Of a stretch of 64,000 nt of DNA, positions 43,995 through 52,971 are shown piece by piece. The notes beneath the pieces are model-generated. The model was not told where the DNA came from. It made no database searches and was given only the letters and a program-made list of their open reading frames with translations. How positions within the stretch are numbered: position 1 is the first letter of the stretch; every line of letters starts with the position of its first letter. Source of the DNA: Sphingobacterium rhinopitheci (lineage in GTDB: Bacteria; Bacteroidota; Bacteroidia; Sphingobacteriales; Sphingobacteriaceae); contig NZ_JADEYQ010000011.1 of NCBI RefSeq assembly GCF_022627575.1, positions 1 to 64,000 on the forward strand, given 5' to 3'. A program made the position numbers and the translations under genes.

Positions 43995-44630
43995 TTATTT
44001 CTTACCAAAGAATAATTCGAACAAAAATGGTATTAAAGATAATGCGATAATAGCTAAGACAACTAAAGAGAAATGATCACGAATAAAAGCTATTTGACCA
44101 AATAAATATCCCGCACTTAAAAAAATAGAAACCCACAATACCCCTCCAATAACATTATATTTTACAAATTGAGGATATTTCATTTTACTGATTCCAGCAA
44201 AGAAGGGAGCGAAGGTTCGAATGATAGGAACAAATCGCGCATATATAATGGTTTTATTCCCATGCTTTGCATAGAATGCTTGTGTTTTATGTAAATAAGA
44301 AAGCTTAAAAATCATTGCATCCTTTTTAAACACCCGAATACCTAAATACTTGCCTACTTCATAATTTACAAAATCACCTATTACCGCAGCTATTATCAAC
44401 ACGAAGAACATCAGGAAGAAGTATATGTCTGTTTCTGGCTTGGCTATTAAAGCACCCATAGCAAAAAGAACAGAATCACCAGGTAAAAATGGGGTAACAA
44501 CTAAACCTGTCTCTGCAAAAATGATAAGAAATAATAGGAGGTAGGTCCAATAATGATATTCATTAACTATCTGTACGAGATGAATATCTATGTGAAGAAT
44601 AAAATCTATAAGCTGTGTTATCCATTCCAT
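43995..44630 (-). CDS. DedA-family membrane protein (second copy)
   Basis: A 211-residue inner-membrane protein of the DedA/SNARE-associated family; some members flip undecaprenyl phosphate or phosphatidylethanolamine. Family features: TGLVVTPFLPGDSVLFAMGAL, GDFVNYEVGKYLG, and the basic YARFVPIIRTFAPFFAGISKM. It is a clear paralogue of the gene 31 bp upstream, with the same domain order and similar N-terminus (MEWITQLIDFILHIDIHLV). Confidence 0.94.
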   Translation of the reverse strand: MEWITQLIDFILHIDIHLVQIVNEYHYWTYLLLFLIIFAETGLVVTPFLPGDSVLFAMGALIAKPETDIYFFLMFFVLIIAAVIGDFVNYEVGKYLGIRVFKKDAMIFKLSYLHKTQAFYAKHGNKTIIYARFVPIIRTFAPFFAGISKMKYPQFVKYNVIGGVLWVSIFLSAGYLFGQIAFIRDHFSLVVLAIIALSLIPFLFELFFGKK

Positions 44631-44645
44631 AAGGAATATATTAAA

Positions 44646-44679
44646 ATAAAAAAGGAAGCTTTTAATGAGCTTCCTTTTT
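44646..44679 (-). terminator. Hairpin between the two dedA-type genes
   Basis: A 12-bp stem AAAAAGGAAGCT/AGCTTCCTTTTT (44649-44660 with 44668-44679), loop of seven, with T run on the minus strand. The arm nearest the upstream gene lies within its last codons, so the stop codon sits in the loop. Confidence 0.85.
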
Positions 44680-45324
44680 AGAACTGAATTTTGCCTTTAG
44701 CACTTCATATATTATTGGTAATACCGATAAAACTATAATTAGCAGTACTACTTTAGAAAAATTATCTCTTATCAAAGGAATATTCCCTAAAAAATAACCT
44801 GCTAAAGATATACCTACTACCCATAATATAGCACCTAATATATTATAGGTAAAGAATGTAGTATAATTCATTCTACCAATACCTGCCACAAATGGCGCAA
44901 GCGTACGTACAATAGGGACAAATCGTGCTATAACAATAGTTTTACTACCATATTTCTCATAAAAAGAATGTGTTTTTTCAATTTGAGAATCCGTAACCAT
45001 TTGTTTTCCTAAGAGCCTAAACTTTGTAATACGAAGACCAAAATTTTTGCCTATTGAGTAATTTAAAGAATCACCTGTAATAGCAGCTATAAGCAGTAAA
45101 CCTATCATAATCCAGATATTCAATTCATTGGGTTGAGCAGCTAACATACCTGCAGCAAACAACAACGAATCCCCCGGAAGAAAAGGCATTACTACCAAGC
45201 CTGTTTCTACAAAAATAATTAAGAAAAGAATCAAATAAGTCCAATATTGATAGTCATTCACTATCTCAACTAAATGCTTATCTATATGAAGAACAAAATC
45301 TATTAAAACTGTAATATACTCCAC
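44662..45324 (-). CDS. DedA-family membrane protein (first copy)
   Basis: A 220-residue DedA-family protein with the same signature blocks as its neighbour: TGLVVMPFLPGDSLLFAAGML, GDSLNYSIGKNFG and IARFVPIVRTLAPFVAGIGRM. The proline-glycine-aspartate and the arginine-rich membrane-reentrant motifs, needed for activity in E. coli homologues, are kept. It lies 8 bp after dnaN and would be co-transcribed with it; the hairpin at its 3' end probably lowers expression of the second copy. Confidence 0.95.
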   Translation of the reverse strand: MEYITVLIDFVLHIDKHLVEIVNDYQYWTYLILFLIIFVETGLVVMPFLPGDSLLFAAGMLAAQPNELNIWIMIGLLLIAAITGDSLNYSIGKNFGLRITKFRLLGKQMVTDSQIEKTHSFYEKYGSKTIVIARFVPIVRTLAPFVAGIGRMNYTTFFTYNILGAILWVVGISLAGYFLGNIPLIRDNFSKVVLLIIVLSVLPIIYEVLKAKFSSKKEAH

Positions 45325-45332
45325 GTGATATA

Positions 45333-46457
45333 CTAATTATAGTTATTTAACATAACTGGCATCACCAACATCAAAATCTCTTCGCTATCCTCTTTAGTAG
45401 CCGGTAATAATAAACCAGCTCTATTTGGAGTACTCATTTCTAATAGAACTTCTTCGCTGCTCAAGTTATTTAACATCTCTACTAAAAATTTAGCATTGAA
45501 ACCTATTTCCATATCCTCACCTTCAAATTGACAACTCAATCTTTCATGTGCCTCATTTGCAAAGTCCAAATCCTCTGCCGAAATATGTAATTCAGAACCT
45601 GATATTTTTAAGCGCACTTGGTGTGTAGTTTTATTCGCAAAAATAACAACACGACGAAGCGTATTTAAAAACAACAAACGATCAACTGTCAATTTATTAG
45701 GATTTACCTGAGGAATAACAGCCTCATAATCTGGATAACGCTCATCTACCAAACGACAGATCAAATTAATCGCGCCAAATTGAAAAAAGGCATTCGTTGT
45801 ATTGTATTCTACAGATACAGCTGTATCATCTGAAGGCAATGAAGACTTTAATAAGGTCAAAGCTTTCTTAGGTAAGATAATAGAAGTTGCTTTATCTGTG
45901 CCTACATCAGTACGACGATATCTTACCAAACGATGTGCATCCGTAGCCACAAACGTAATGGTTTCTTCACTGAGTTGAACAAAGACACCAGACATCGCAG
46001 GACGTAACTCATCTGTACTAACAGCAAAAATAGTTTTGTTGATCGCTTCTGCTAATACCGAAGCTACCAAGCTCACTTTAGACACATTGTCTACAACAGG
46101 AATCTTCGGAAAATCATCGGCATTTTCACCGCTCAATTTATATTTACCATCACCCGCACTAATCTCAATAGCTAAAGTCTGTGTATCGACAGAAAATGCA
46201 ACAGGCTGATCTGGTAAAGTCTTTAATGTATCTATCAATATCTTTGACGGCATAGCTACTCTTCCATCTTCTTTAGCTTCGATAGGCAGAGACGTAACCA
46301 TACTTGTCTGTAAGTCAGTCGCTGAAATTGTAAGCGTATTATCTTTGATTTCGAATAAAAAGTTCTCCAAAATAGGAAGAACAGTACTACTACTCGATGC
46401 TCCGCTGATTGCTTGCAATTGCTTTAATAATACGGATGTTGATACTATAAACCTCAT
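45333..46457 (-). CDS. dnaN: DNA polymerase III sliding clamp (beta)
   Basis: A 374-residue beta clamp: MRFIVSTSVLLKQLQAISGA at the start, ATDAHRLVRYRR in the middle domain, and the hydrophobic-cleft end VMPVMLNNYN. It tethers polymerase to DNA. It is not beside dnaA as in many bacteria; dnaA is about 5 kb away in the window. It diverges from holB, so clamp and clamp-loader subunit genes face away from one 124-bp promoter region. Confidence 0.97.
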   Translation of the reverse strand: MRFIVSTSVLLKQLQAISGASSSSTVLPILENFLFEIKDNTLTISATDLQTSMVTSLPIEAKEDGRVAMPSKILIDTLKTLPDQPVAFSVDTQTLAIEISAGDGKYKLSGENADDFPKIPVVDNVSKVSLVASVLAEAINKTIFAVSTDELRPAMSGVFVQLSEETITFVATDAHRLVRYRRTDVGTDKATSIILPKKALTLLKSSLPSDDTAVSVEYNTTNAFFQFGAINLICRLVDERYPDYEAVIPQVNPNKLTVDRLLFLNTLRRVVIFANKTTHQVRLKISGSELHISAEDLDFANEAHERLSCQFEGEDMEIGFNAKFLVEMLNNLSSEEVLLEMSTPNRAGLLLPATKEDSEEILMLVMPVMLNNYN

Positions 46458-46560
46458 GTTTTATTTCGATAAGTTATTATATGCAATATTACAGAAAAGA
46501 ATTAAATTTTGCCAATATATAGTACAATAGCATTTTTAATTAACCAATCTCTAATTTTGT

Positions 46561-46568
46561 TATATTTG
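46561..46568 (+). promoter_or_regulatory. holB operon -7 box
   Basis: TATATTTG, 13 bp before the ATG of holB, within the dnaN/holB divergent spacer. Confidence 0.5.
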
Positions 46569-46581
46569 TATATATAAAGTT

Positions 46582-47727
46582 ATGCATTTCAAAGATATAT
46601 TTGGTCATAAAAGTGTTAAACAGCATTTAATCAGCTCTGTAAAAAATAACAGAGTGAGTCATGCCCAGCTGTTCCTAGGTCCCGAGGGCTCGGGTAGCTT
46701 AGCATTAGCTATCGCTTATGCTCAATATATTAACTGCCACAACAAACTAGTAGATGATTCTTGTGGAGAATGTAATTCGTGTCGTAAATATGACAAACTC
46801 ATACATCCGGATTTACATTTCTCGTATCCATTTTACGCTAAAAGTAAAGATGAAACAGCAAAAGATTATATCGGCGAATGGCGTAGTGCACTCCTAAAGA
46901 ACCCTTACTTAGGATTGAGCTATTGGCGAGATCAATTGGATGCCGGCAATAAGCAAGCAAATATCAACATCGCAGAAGCCCATGATATTATCAAGAAGCT
47001 AAGCCTTAAGTCATTTGAAGCGGAATACAAAGTGCTAATTATGTGGTTGCCCGAATATTTAGATACCCAGGGTAATGCTTTATTAAAACTTATAGAAGAA
47101 CCGCCGGCAAAGACTTTGTTCTTGCTGGTAGCCGAAAATCAAGATAAAATAATTAATACAATTATATCGCGCACACAACTTGTTAAAATCAATAAATTGA
47201 AGCATCAAGAGATGTGCGATTATTTGGTCAAAGACAAAGGAATAGAGGCAAATAAAGCCAATGAAATTTCTTTTATCGCTGATGGTAATATCCAAGAGGC
47301 ACTTAACCTTATAAATGAGCATAGCGAAAATGAAACTTTCTCACTGTTAGTACAATGGTTACGACTTATCGTTACCGATAATGGATCAGAATTAATTAAA
47401 CTTTCTGAGGACAAACTTTCTAAGTTAGGGCGAGAAAATCAAAAAAGTTTCTTACTTTATGCCATTAATATGATGAGACAAATCATATTAATGCAACAAG
47501 GATTAAGAAACTTAATATTTTTACAAAAGGAAAAACTATCTTTTATTGAAAAATTTAGTGAATTATTTCAATTTGAACAACTAGAAGAAGCTATTTCTGT
47601 AATAGAAAAAACACATTATGGAGTAGAAAGAAATGGTAATCCTAAAATATTATTTTTAGACTTATCTTTGCAATTAGTTTTATTGTTCAAATATCAAACG
47701 TTCCCGAAAGGGACTCAATATATATAA
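46582..47727 (+). CDS. holB: DNA polymerase III delta' subunit
   Basis: A clamp-loader subunit of 381 residues. The zinc-binding cysteines C52, C61, C64 and C67 and the AAA+ fold with NALLKLIEEPPAKTLFLLVAE are typical. The P-loop is degenerate (GPEGSGSL at 33-40, no lysine), as expected because delta' does not bind ATP. It heads the operon holB-ricT-gldH-lpxK. Confidence 0.93.
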   Translation: MHFKDIFGHKSVKQHLISSVKNNRVSHAQLFLGPEGSGSLALAIAYAQYINCHNKLVDDSCGECNSCRKYDKLIHPDLHFSYPFYAKSKDETAKDYIGEWRSALLKNPYLGLSYWRDQLDAGNKQANINIAEAHDIIKKLSLKSFEAEYKVLIMWLPEYLDTQGNALLKLIEEPPAKTLFLLVAENQDKIINTIISRTQLVKINKLKHQEMCDYLVKDKGIEANKANEISFIADGNIQEALNLINEHSENETFSLLVQWLRLIVTDNGSELIKLSEDKLSKLGRENQKSFLLYAINMMRQIILMQQGLRNLIFLQKEKLSFIEKFSELFQFEQLEEAISVIEKTHYGVERNGNPKILFLDLSLQLVLLFKYQTFPKGTQYI

Positions 47728-47736
47728 AAACATAAT

Positions 47737-49107
47737 ATGGGATGTGGCAGTTGCTCATCTGGCGGTTGTGGGAGTAGCAGTACAAAATTAGGTACTGTAC
47801 CAGGAGGTTGTAATAACAACGGTTCCTGCATGACTAGCGGATGTAATAAATTAGATGTATATGACTGGCTTTCCGATATGGATTTGCCCTCAAATTATAA
47901 ACCATTCGACATCGTAGAGGTTCGTTTTAAAGGGTCTAGAAAAGACTTTTATTTAAATACAGACAACCTATACCTCGAAATGGGAGAAATGGTAGCTGTA
48001 GAACCCTCTACGGGCGGCTACGATATTGGTCACGTTTCTTTGACAGGCGAATTAGTTCGTTTACAATTAAAGAAAAATAATGTTGATCCAGAAACTGTTT
48101 TAAAGAAAATCTATCGAAAAGCGAACGAAAATGATATCGCTAAATTTGAGGCAGCCAAAGAATTAGAATGGGAAACCATGCATAAAGCACGTAAACTAGC
48201 TTTAGATTTGGGATTGTCCATGAAAATATCTGATGTTGACTATCAAGGTGATAAAACAAAAGCTACATTTTTCTATACTGCAGAAGGCCGTGTTGACTTT
48301 AGAGAGTTAATCAAAAAGATGGCCGAATCATTCCGTATTCGCATTGAAATGCGTCAAATAGGGATGCGTCAAGAAGCAAGTCGTTTAGGTGGAATTGGTT
48401 CATGTGGTAGGGAATTGTGTTGTTCAACATGGCTTACGGATTTCAAAACCGTATCTACATCAGCAGCACGTTATCAAAATCTATCGCTAAACACGTTAAA
48501 ATTAGCAGGTCAATGTGGTAAGCTAAAGTGTTGTCTAAACTTCGAGTTGGATAGCTATATGGATGCCCTAAAAGACATTCCTAACGATGTAGATAGGATA
48601 GAAACACAAACGGGTGTTGCTTATCTTCAAAAAACAGATATTTTCAAAAAAACAATGTGGTTTTCTTTCCCTGGTGCGGAAAGTTGGATTCCCTTGAGCA
48701 TTCATAAAGTAAAAGAATTTGCGGAAATGAATAAATCGGGATCTAAACCATTGGGCTTGGATTATGTTCCAGAACAAAAAGAAGTTAAGAAGCCTATTGT
48801 ATTTGATTATGAAAATGTAGTTGGTCAAGACAGTTTAACACGTTTAGACGAAAAGAGCAAAAGACGTAAAAAGAAAAAACCAAGATTAAATCCAAATTCT
48901 ACTTTGGTAAAACAAGAGAATACGGCGACTTCTAGAGACATTAAAGAGCAAAAACAACCCGTACAGGCTCGTGTTGAAAAAACTGCTTTACAGCCAAGCG
49001 CAGCAAGCGCTAATCCACAAAAGACGGATCAAAAGAAGAAACGTAGATTTAATAATAACAGAAACAAAAACAGAAATAACGAAAACCCTAATAAAGGTGG
49101 CGAATAA
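47737..49107 (+). CDS. ricT: PSP1-domain iron-sulfur protein, RicT-like
   Basis: A 456-residue protein of the YaaT/RicT family. The N-terminus is very cysteine-rich (C3, C6, C11, C25, C31, C36), unlike the Bacillus protein. The PSP1 domain follows, with GSCGRELCCSTWL and CGKLKCCLNFELDSY, and the tail is a lysine/asparagine-rich low-complexity stretch. In Bacillus, RicT joins an iron-sulfur complex that promotes RNase Y processing and sporulation or competence; the role in this non-spore-former is unknown. It lies between holB and gldH (gaps of 9 and 20 bp). Confidence 0.9.
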   Translation: MGCGSCSSGGCGSSSTKLGTVPGGCNNNGSCMTSGCNKLDVYDWLSDMDLPSNYKPFDIVEVRFKGSRKDFYLNTDNLYLEMGEMVAVEPSTGGYDIGHVSLTGELVRLQLKKNNVDPETVLKKIYRKANENDIAKFEAAKELEWETMHKARKLALDLGLSMKISDVDYQGDKTKATFFYTAEGRVDFRELIKKMAESFRIRIEMRQIGMRQEASRLGGIGSCGRELCCSTWLTDFKTVSTSAARYQNLSLNTLKLAGQCGKLKCCLNFELDSYMDALKDIPNDVDRIETQTGVAYLQKTDIFKKTMWFSFPGAESWIPLSIHKVKEFAEMNKSGSKPLGLDYVPEQKEVKKPIVFDYENVVGQDSLTRLDEKSKRRKKKKPRLNPNSTLVKQENTATSRDIKEQKQPVQARVEKTALQPSAASANPQKTDQKKKRRFNNNRNKNRNNENPNKGGE

Positions 49108-49127
49108 TATCGCCACCATTTTTCAAT

Positions 49128-49589
49128 ATGGTAAAATATATTCTATATAGTTTTTTTATTGTAACCGGATTAAGCAGCTGTACCAATAATGCTATTTATG
49201 ATCAGAACTCCACTATTAAAGATAAAAGTTGGACATATGATCAAAAACCTGCATTTACCGTACATGTAGCGGACAATAAGCCTACATATAATATTTATAT
49301 CAACCTAAGACATACAAATACTTACGATTATTCAAACCTATATGTCTTATTGCACGAAAAAGGAAATAAACTAAAGGATACAGCGTATAGAAATGAAATA
49401 CAATTAGCTGCACTTGATGGAAGGTGGTTAGGAAAATCGGCAGCTTCACTGTATGAAGTACAATATTTAGCTAAAGAAAACTTTTCCTTTCCTGATACCG
49501 GCAAATATACATTTACAATAGAGCAAAATATGCGCGAAAACCCTTTGAAAGATATCGTTGATATTGGATTAAAGGTCGTTAAACAATGA
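49128..49589 (+). CDS. gldH: Gliding-motility lipoprotein GldH
   Basis: A 153-residue lipoprotein; the lipobox GLSSC gives lipidated C18. The mature part matches GldH (YNIYINLRHTNTYDYSNLYVLLHEKG and an ending with a membrane-distal DIVDIGLKVVKQ). GldH is required for gliding in Flavobacterium johnsoniae but occurs in many non-gliding Bacteroidota. Its stop overlaps lpxK by four bases (ATGA). Confidence 0.92.
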   Translation: MVKYILYSFFIVTGLSSCTNNAIYDQNSTIKDKSWTYDQKPAFTVHVADNKPTYNIYINLRHTNTYDYSNLYVLLHEKGNKLKDTAYRNEIQLAALDGRWLGKSAASLYEVQYLAKENFSFPDTGKYTFTIEQNMRENPLKDIVDIGLKVVKQ

Positions 49590-50623
49590 TTGCAATTTTA
49601 CGCTGGATATTATTACCTATTAGCCTTATCTATCAATTTATAGTATGGCTAAGAAATAAAATGTATGACCATAACATCCTAAAGAGTCAAACATTTGATA
49701 CCCCCACTATAGTTATTGGAAACCTCGCTGTAGGTGGCGCAGGAAAAAGCCCAATGACAGAATACCTTATCAGATTCCTCAAAGACAACTATACTATCGC
49801 TACATTAAGTAGGGGATATGGGCGACAAACTAAAGGATTTAGAATAGTTACTACAGCATCTACTGCCTTAGAAGTGGGAGATGAGCCATTACAATTCAAA
49901 AAAAAATTTCCCGACATTACGGTATCAGTTTGTGAAGATAGATGCACAGGCATTGAAACATTAGGCATAGCCAATGATATTATACTACTAGATGATGCGT
50001 ATCAACATCGAAAATTAAAAGCTGGATTTTATATTTTACTTTTTGATTTTCAGTCGCTATTTAAGCCCCTATTAACATTACCTACTGGCAATTTTAGAGA
50101 CAATCTTTCATCCATAAAAAGAGCAGATTTAATTGTTATTACAAAATCTCCTTCTACGATAAGGTCCCATCAAAAAAAACATATAGAAAAGCTAATCCGT
50201 ACCTATAGTGATTCGCCTATCTTCTATAGCGCTATACAATATCAGGCACCTGTAAGCTGTGCTAACCAACATCAAACGATAAAAGATCTTACGGGCTTAG
50301 ATATTGTTTTATTTTGTGGTATTGCCAATCCGACACCGCTAGTAGAATACCTAACAAACTTAGGAAATCGTATTCACCTGTTAGATTTTCCAGATCATTA
50401 CAACTATTCGAATAAAGATTTTCAAAAAGTCATAGCTAAATATCATCAAATAGCATCAGATAATAAAGTAATAATTACGACCGAAAAAGATATGCAACGG
50501 ATCGAAAAAAAAGACTTTTTAAACCTCCCTTTATATTATATCCCTATCCAATTAGGAATTAACAGGAATGATGATAATGCGTTTGAGTATTATATAGAAA
50601 AATATATATCAACAGTTATTTAG
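49586..50623 (+). CDS. lpxK: Tetraacyldisaccharide 4'-kinase
   Basis: LpxK phosphorylates the 4' position of the lipid A disaccharide at the inner membrane. The 345-residue protein has an N-terminal membrane-associated helix, the P-loop GGAGKSPM (50-57), the DDAYQHRKLKAG segment, and a late TTEKDMQRI. It ends the holB-ricT-gldH-lpxK operon. Confidence 0.96.
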   Translation: MIAILRWILLPISLIYQFIVWLRNKMYDHNILKSQTFDTPTIVIGNLAVGGAGKSPMTEYLIRFLKDNYTIATLSRGYGRQTKGFRIVTTASTALEVGDEPLQFKKKFPDITVSVCEDRCTGIETLGIANDIILLDDAYQHRKLKAGFYILLFDFQSLFKPLLTLPTGNFRDNLSSIKRADLIVITKSPSTIRSHQKKHIEKLIRTYSDSPIFYSAIQYQAPVSCANQHQTIKDLTGLDIVLFCGIANPTPLVEYLTNLGNRIHLLDFPDHYNYSNKDFQKVIAKYHQIASDNKVIITTEKDMQRIEKKDFLNLPLYYIPIQLGINRNDDNAFEYYIEKYISTVI

Positions 50624-50718
50624 TGTTAAGAAACCTTAATAAAGGTTAAACTTTGATAATCAGTTAGTTTTGTTATTTTTTTTCATAATATTTACATTAA
50701 AACATAAGTATAACAATT

Positions 50719-51093
50719 ATGAAAAAGATAATGACAATTGTAGTTGCAGGGCTATTAACTATTGGAATATCCTTTGCACAAGATAGCGGATCACGTCAAA
50801 AAAGAACTCCCGAAGAAATGGCCAAAGCTAAGATTGAACGGTTAACAGAGCAATTAGCATTGAGCCAAACTCAACAAGATTCCATTTACAAATATGCCCT
50901 ATTAGCGAGTAAAGAGCAGCGTGAATTAATGAAATCTGCAGGAGATAATAGGGAAGCTACATTTGAAAAAATGCGTGTATTAAGAGATAATAGTGACAAA
51001 AAGATAAAAACTTTCTTAACGGCAGAACAGCTTAAAAAATACGAAGACGAAGTAAAAAATAACCCTCAAGCTGGCCGACGAAGAGCTAACTAA
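50719..51093 (+). CDS. Small exported helical protein
   Basis: A 124-residue protein with a signal peptide (about 1-20, ending SFAQ) and an all-helical, charged mature part (RTPEEMAKAKIERLTEQLALSQTQQDSIYKYA...). The layout resembles DUF4890 or Spy/CpxP-type periplasmic proteins, with a LALSQTQQ segment like the LTxxQ motif, but I cannot fix the family. Length and exported nature are clear; function is unknown. A shared terminator follows. Confidence 0.7.
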   Translation: MKKIMTIVVAGLLTIGISFAQDSGSRQKRTPEEMAKAKIERLTEQLALSQTQQDSIYKYALLASKEQRELMKSAGDNREATFEKMRVLRDNSDKKIKTFLTAEQLKKYEDEVKNNPQAGRRRAN

Positions 51094-51119
51094 AGTTCCA
51101 CCGACTTACGGATACAAAA

Positions 51120-51153
51120 AAAGAGAGTTGATAATCTCAACTCTCTTTCTTTT
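51120..51153. terminator. Bidirectional terminator, small exported protein and dnaA
   Basis: A 12-bp perfect stem AAAGAGAGTTGA/TCAACTCTCTTT (51120-51131 with 51137-51148), loop of five, with T's on both sides, between convergent genes. Confidence 0.88.
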
Positions 51154-51170
51154 GTTATAATTCAGTAAAA

Positions 51171-52598
51171 TTAAACGCCTTTTAATTTTTTCTGAATGTC
51201 ATTGACATACGTTTTAAATTTTTTATCCGTTTCGATAAGATCTTCTACTGTTTGACAAGCATAAATAACAGTGGAGTGATCTCTACCACCAAAGAAACTA
51301 CCTATTGATTTCAATGAAGACTTTGTGTGGCTTTTTGCTAAATACATTGATATCTGACGCGCTTGAACGATTTCACGCTTACGTACTTTAGATTTTACCA
51401 TCTCTACAGGAACTTCAAAATATTCACATACTAATTTCTGGATATAATCCATAGAAATCTCTTTGTGCGTATTCTTAACAAAGTTCTTTAACATTGATTT
51501 CGCTAAGTTAAGATCAATCTCTTTCTTGTTAAGAGTAGATTGGGCTAATAAGGAAACCATTGCACCTTCTAACTCTCTTACGCTATTATCAATTTGAGTA
51601 GCTACATATTCAACTACATTTTCAGGTAACTCAATACCATCGGAATACATTTTCTTTTTCAAAATAGCCATTCTTGTTTCCAAGTCTGGGATTTGAATAT
51701 CAGCAGATAAGCCCCATTTAAATCGACTAAGAAGACGCTCTTCTAAACCTGATAAATCTTTAGGTGCTTTATCCGATGTAAGAATAATCTGTTTTCCAGA
51801 TTGATGTAAATGATTGAACACATGGAAGAAAATATCCTGTGTTTTCTCTTTACCAGCAAAATTGTGAACATCATCCATGATGATAACATCCATTGCTTGA
51901 TAAAAATTAACAAAATCATTAATGGTATTATTTTTTAAGGAGTCAACAAATTGTTGACAGAACTTCTCACAAGAAACATAAATAACCAACTTGTCTGGTA
52001 AGTTCTTTTTGATTTCATTACCTATAGCTTGTGCTAAGTGGGTTTTTCCCAAACCTACATCACCATAAAGCATCAAAGGATTGAAAGAAGTACCACCGGG
52101 CTTATTCGCTACAGCATAACCTGCTGATCGCGCTAAACGATTACATTCACCTTCAACAAAGTTATCAAAAGTATAATTTTGATTTAATTGAGGATCTACT
52201 TGTAATTTCTTAAGTCCAGGAATAACAAATGGATTCTTGATGTTTTTGTTCAAAGCAACAGGAACAGGAATAGACTGCTTTTTAGCTTCTGCTCCATTAC
52301 CATTAGAAGGAATATTTGTTGTATACGGTATATTAGCAGAAGATTTCTCTACTACAATATTATACTCCAGTCTTCCTTGCTCTCCCAAAAACTTTTTTAC
52401 TGTCTTACGAAGGATTCCCACATAGTGCTCTTCCAACCACTCGTAAAAAAATAAACTAGGTACCTGAATAGTTAAAACGTTTCCCTCCAAACGAACAGCT
52501 TTTACTGGCTCGAACCATGTCTTGAAACTCTGTGCGGGAATGTTGTCTTTTATTACTTGAAGACAATTATTCCATACACTTGTAAACGTTTTTTCCAT
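51171..52598 (-). CDS. dnaA: Chromosomal replication initiator DnaA
   Basis: A 475-residue initiator ATPase. Domain I (about 1-85), a linker, and an AAA+ domain with the P-loop GDVGLGKT (179-186) and Walker B VIIMDDVHNF are visible; the C-terminal DNA-binding domain has the helix-turn-helix signature GRDHSTVIYACQTV. The intergenic region upstream (52599-52971) contains near-consensus DnaA boxes, which may serve autoregulation or be part of an origin. Confidence 0.98.
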   Translation of the reverse strand: MEKTFTSVWNNCLQVIKDNIPAQSFKTWFEPVKAVRLEGNVLTIQVPSLFFYEWLEEHYVGILRKTVKKFLGEQGRLEYNIVVEKSSANIPYTTNIPSNGNGAEAKKQSIPVPVALNKNIKNPFVIPGLKKLQVDPQLNQNYTFDNFVEGECNRLARSAGYAVANKPGGTSFNPLMLYGDVGLGKTHLAQAIGNEIKKNLPDKLVIYVSCEKFCQQFVDSLKNNTINDFVNFYQAMDVIIMDDVHNFAGKEKTQDIFFHVFNHLHQSGKQIILTSDKAPKDLSGLEERLLSRFKWGLSADIQIPDLETRMAILKKKMYSDGIELPENVVEYVATQIDNSVRELEGAMVSLLAQSTLNKKEIDLNLAKSMLKNFVKNTHKEISMDYIQKLVCEYFEVPVEMVKSKVRKREIVQARQISMYLAKSHTKSSLKSIGSFFGGRDHSTVIYACQTVEDLIETDKKFKTYVNDIQKKLKGV

Positions 52599-52971
52599 TC
52601 TAAAATTGTTAATAACTTGATATCCAACAGTTGATACAAAAAGTGTTTATAACTTTTGCTCACAACGAAGATGACAAAAAAAAATGAGCTATAAAAGTTA
52701 AATTCTAAAAAAATCACAAAAGATTAAAAATCAAGATGTTAGGTTATTTTTTTAGGTGTTTAAGCAATTGATAAATGTGAATAACTTTGTTTTCCACATT
52801 GTAATTTCTTCTATAAATTTAACGTTATTTATTATCATAAACAACACAAATTTGTATTATATGTTGAAAACTTAGCGGAGGCTTAAAGGTTGATAATAAA
52901 CAGGTTATATAAAACACAAAAAAGCCACAAAGATTTGTGGCTTTTTTAGGATTATTATCTATCGTTTACAA
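52599..52971. promoter_or_regulatory. dnaA upstream region with DnaA-box-like sites, candidate oriC
   Basis: Two sites one mismatch from the DnaA-box consensus face each other: TGTGAATAA (52776-52784) and TTTTCCACA (52790-52798). A weaker TGTTTATAA lies near 52645. Between these sites and dnaA is a run of A/T-rich sequence, as expected of an unwinding element, and the dxs terminator is at the other end. Only one close pair of boxes is found, so autoregulation of dnaA explains it as well as an origin does. Confidence 0.4.
52918..52947 (-). terminator. Terminator of dxs
   Basis: A 14-bp perfect inverted repeat (AAAAAAGCCACAAA and complement, 52918-52931 and 52934-52947) with two bases between the arms and a T run on the minus strand, 25 bp past the dxs stop. 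Confidence 0.9.

Noticed and set aside
46582-47727. Degenerate P-loop in HolB
   Set aside because: Delta' subunits do not bind ATP, and loss of the lysine is usual.
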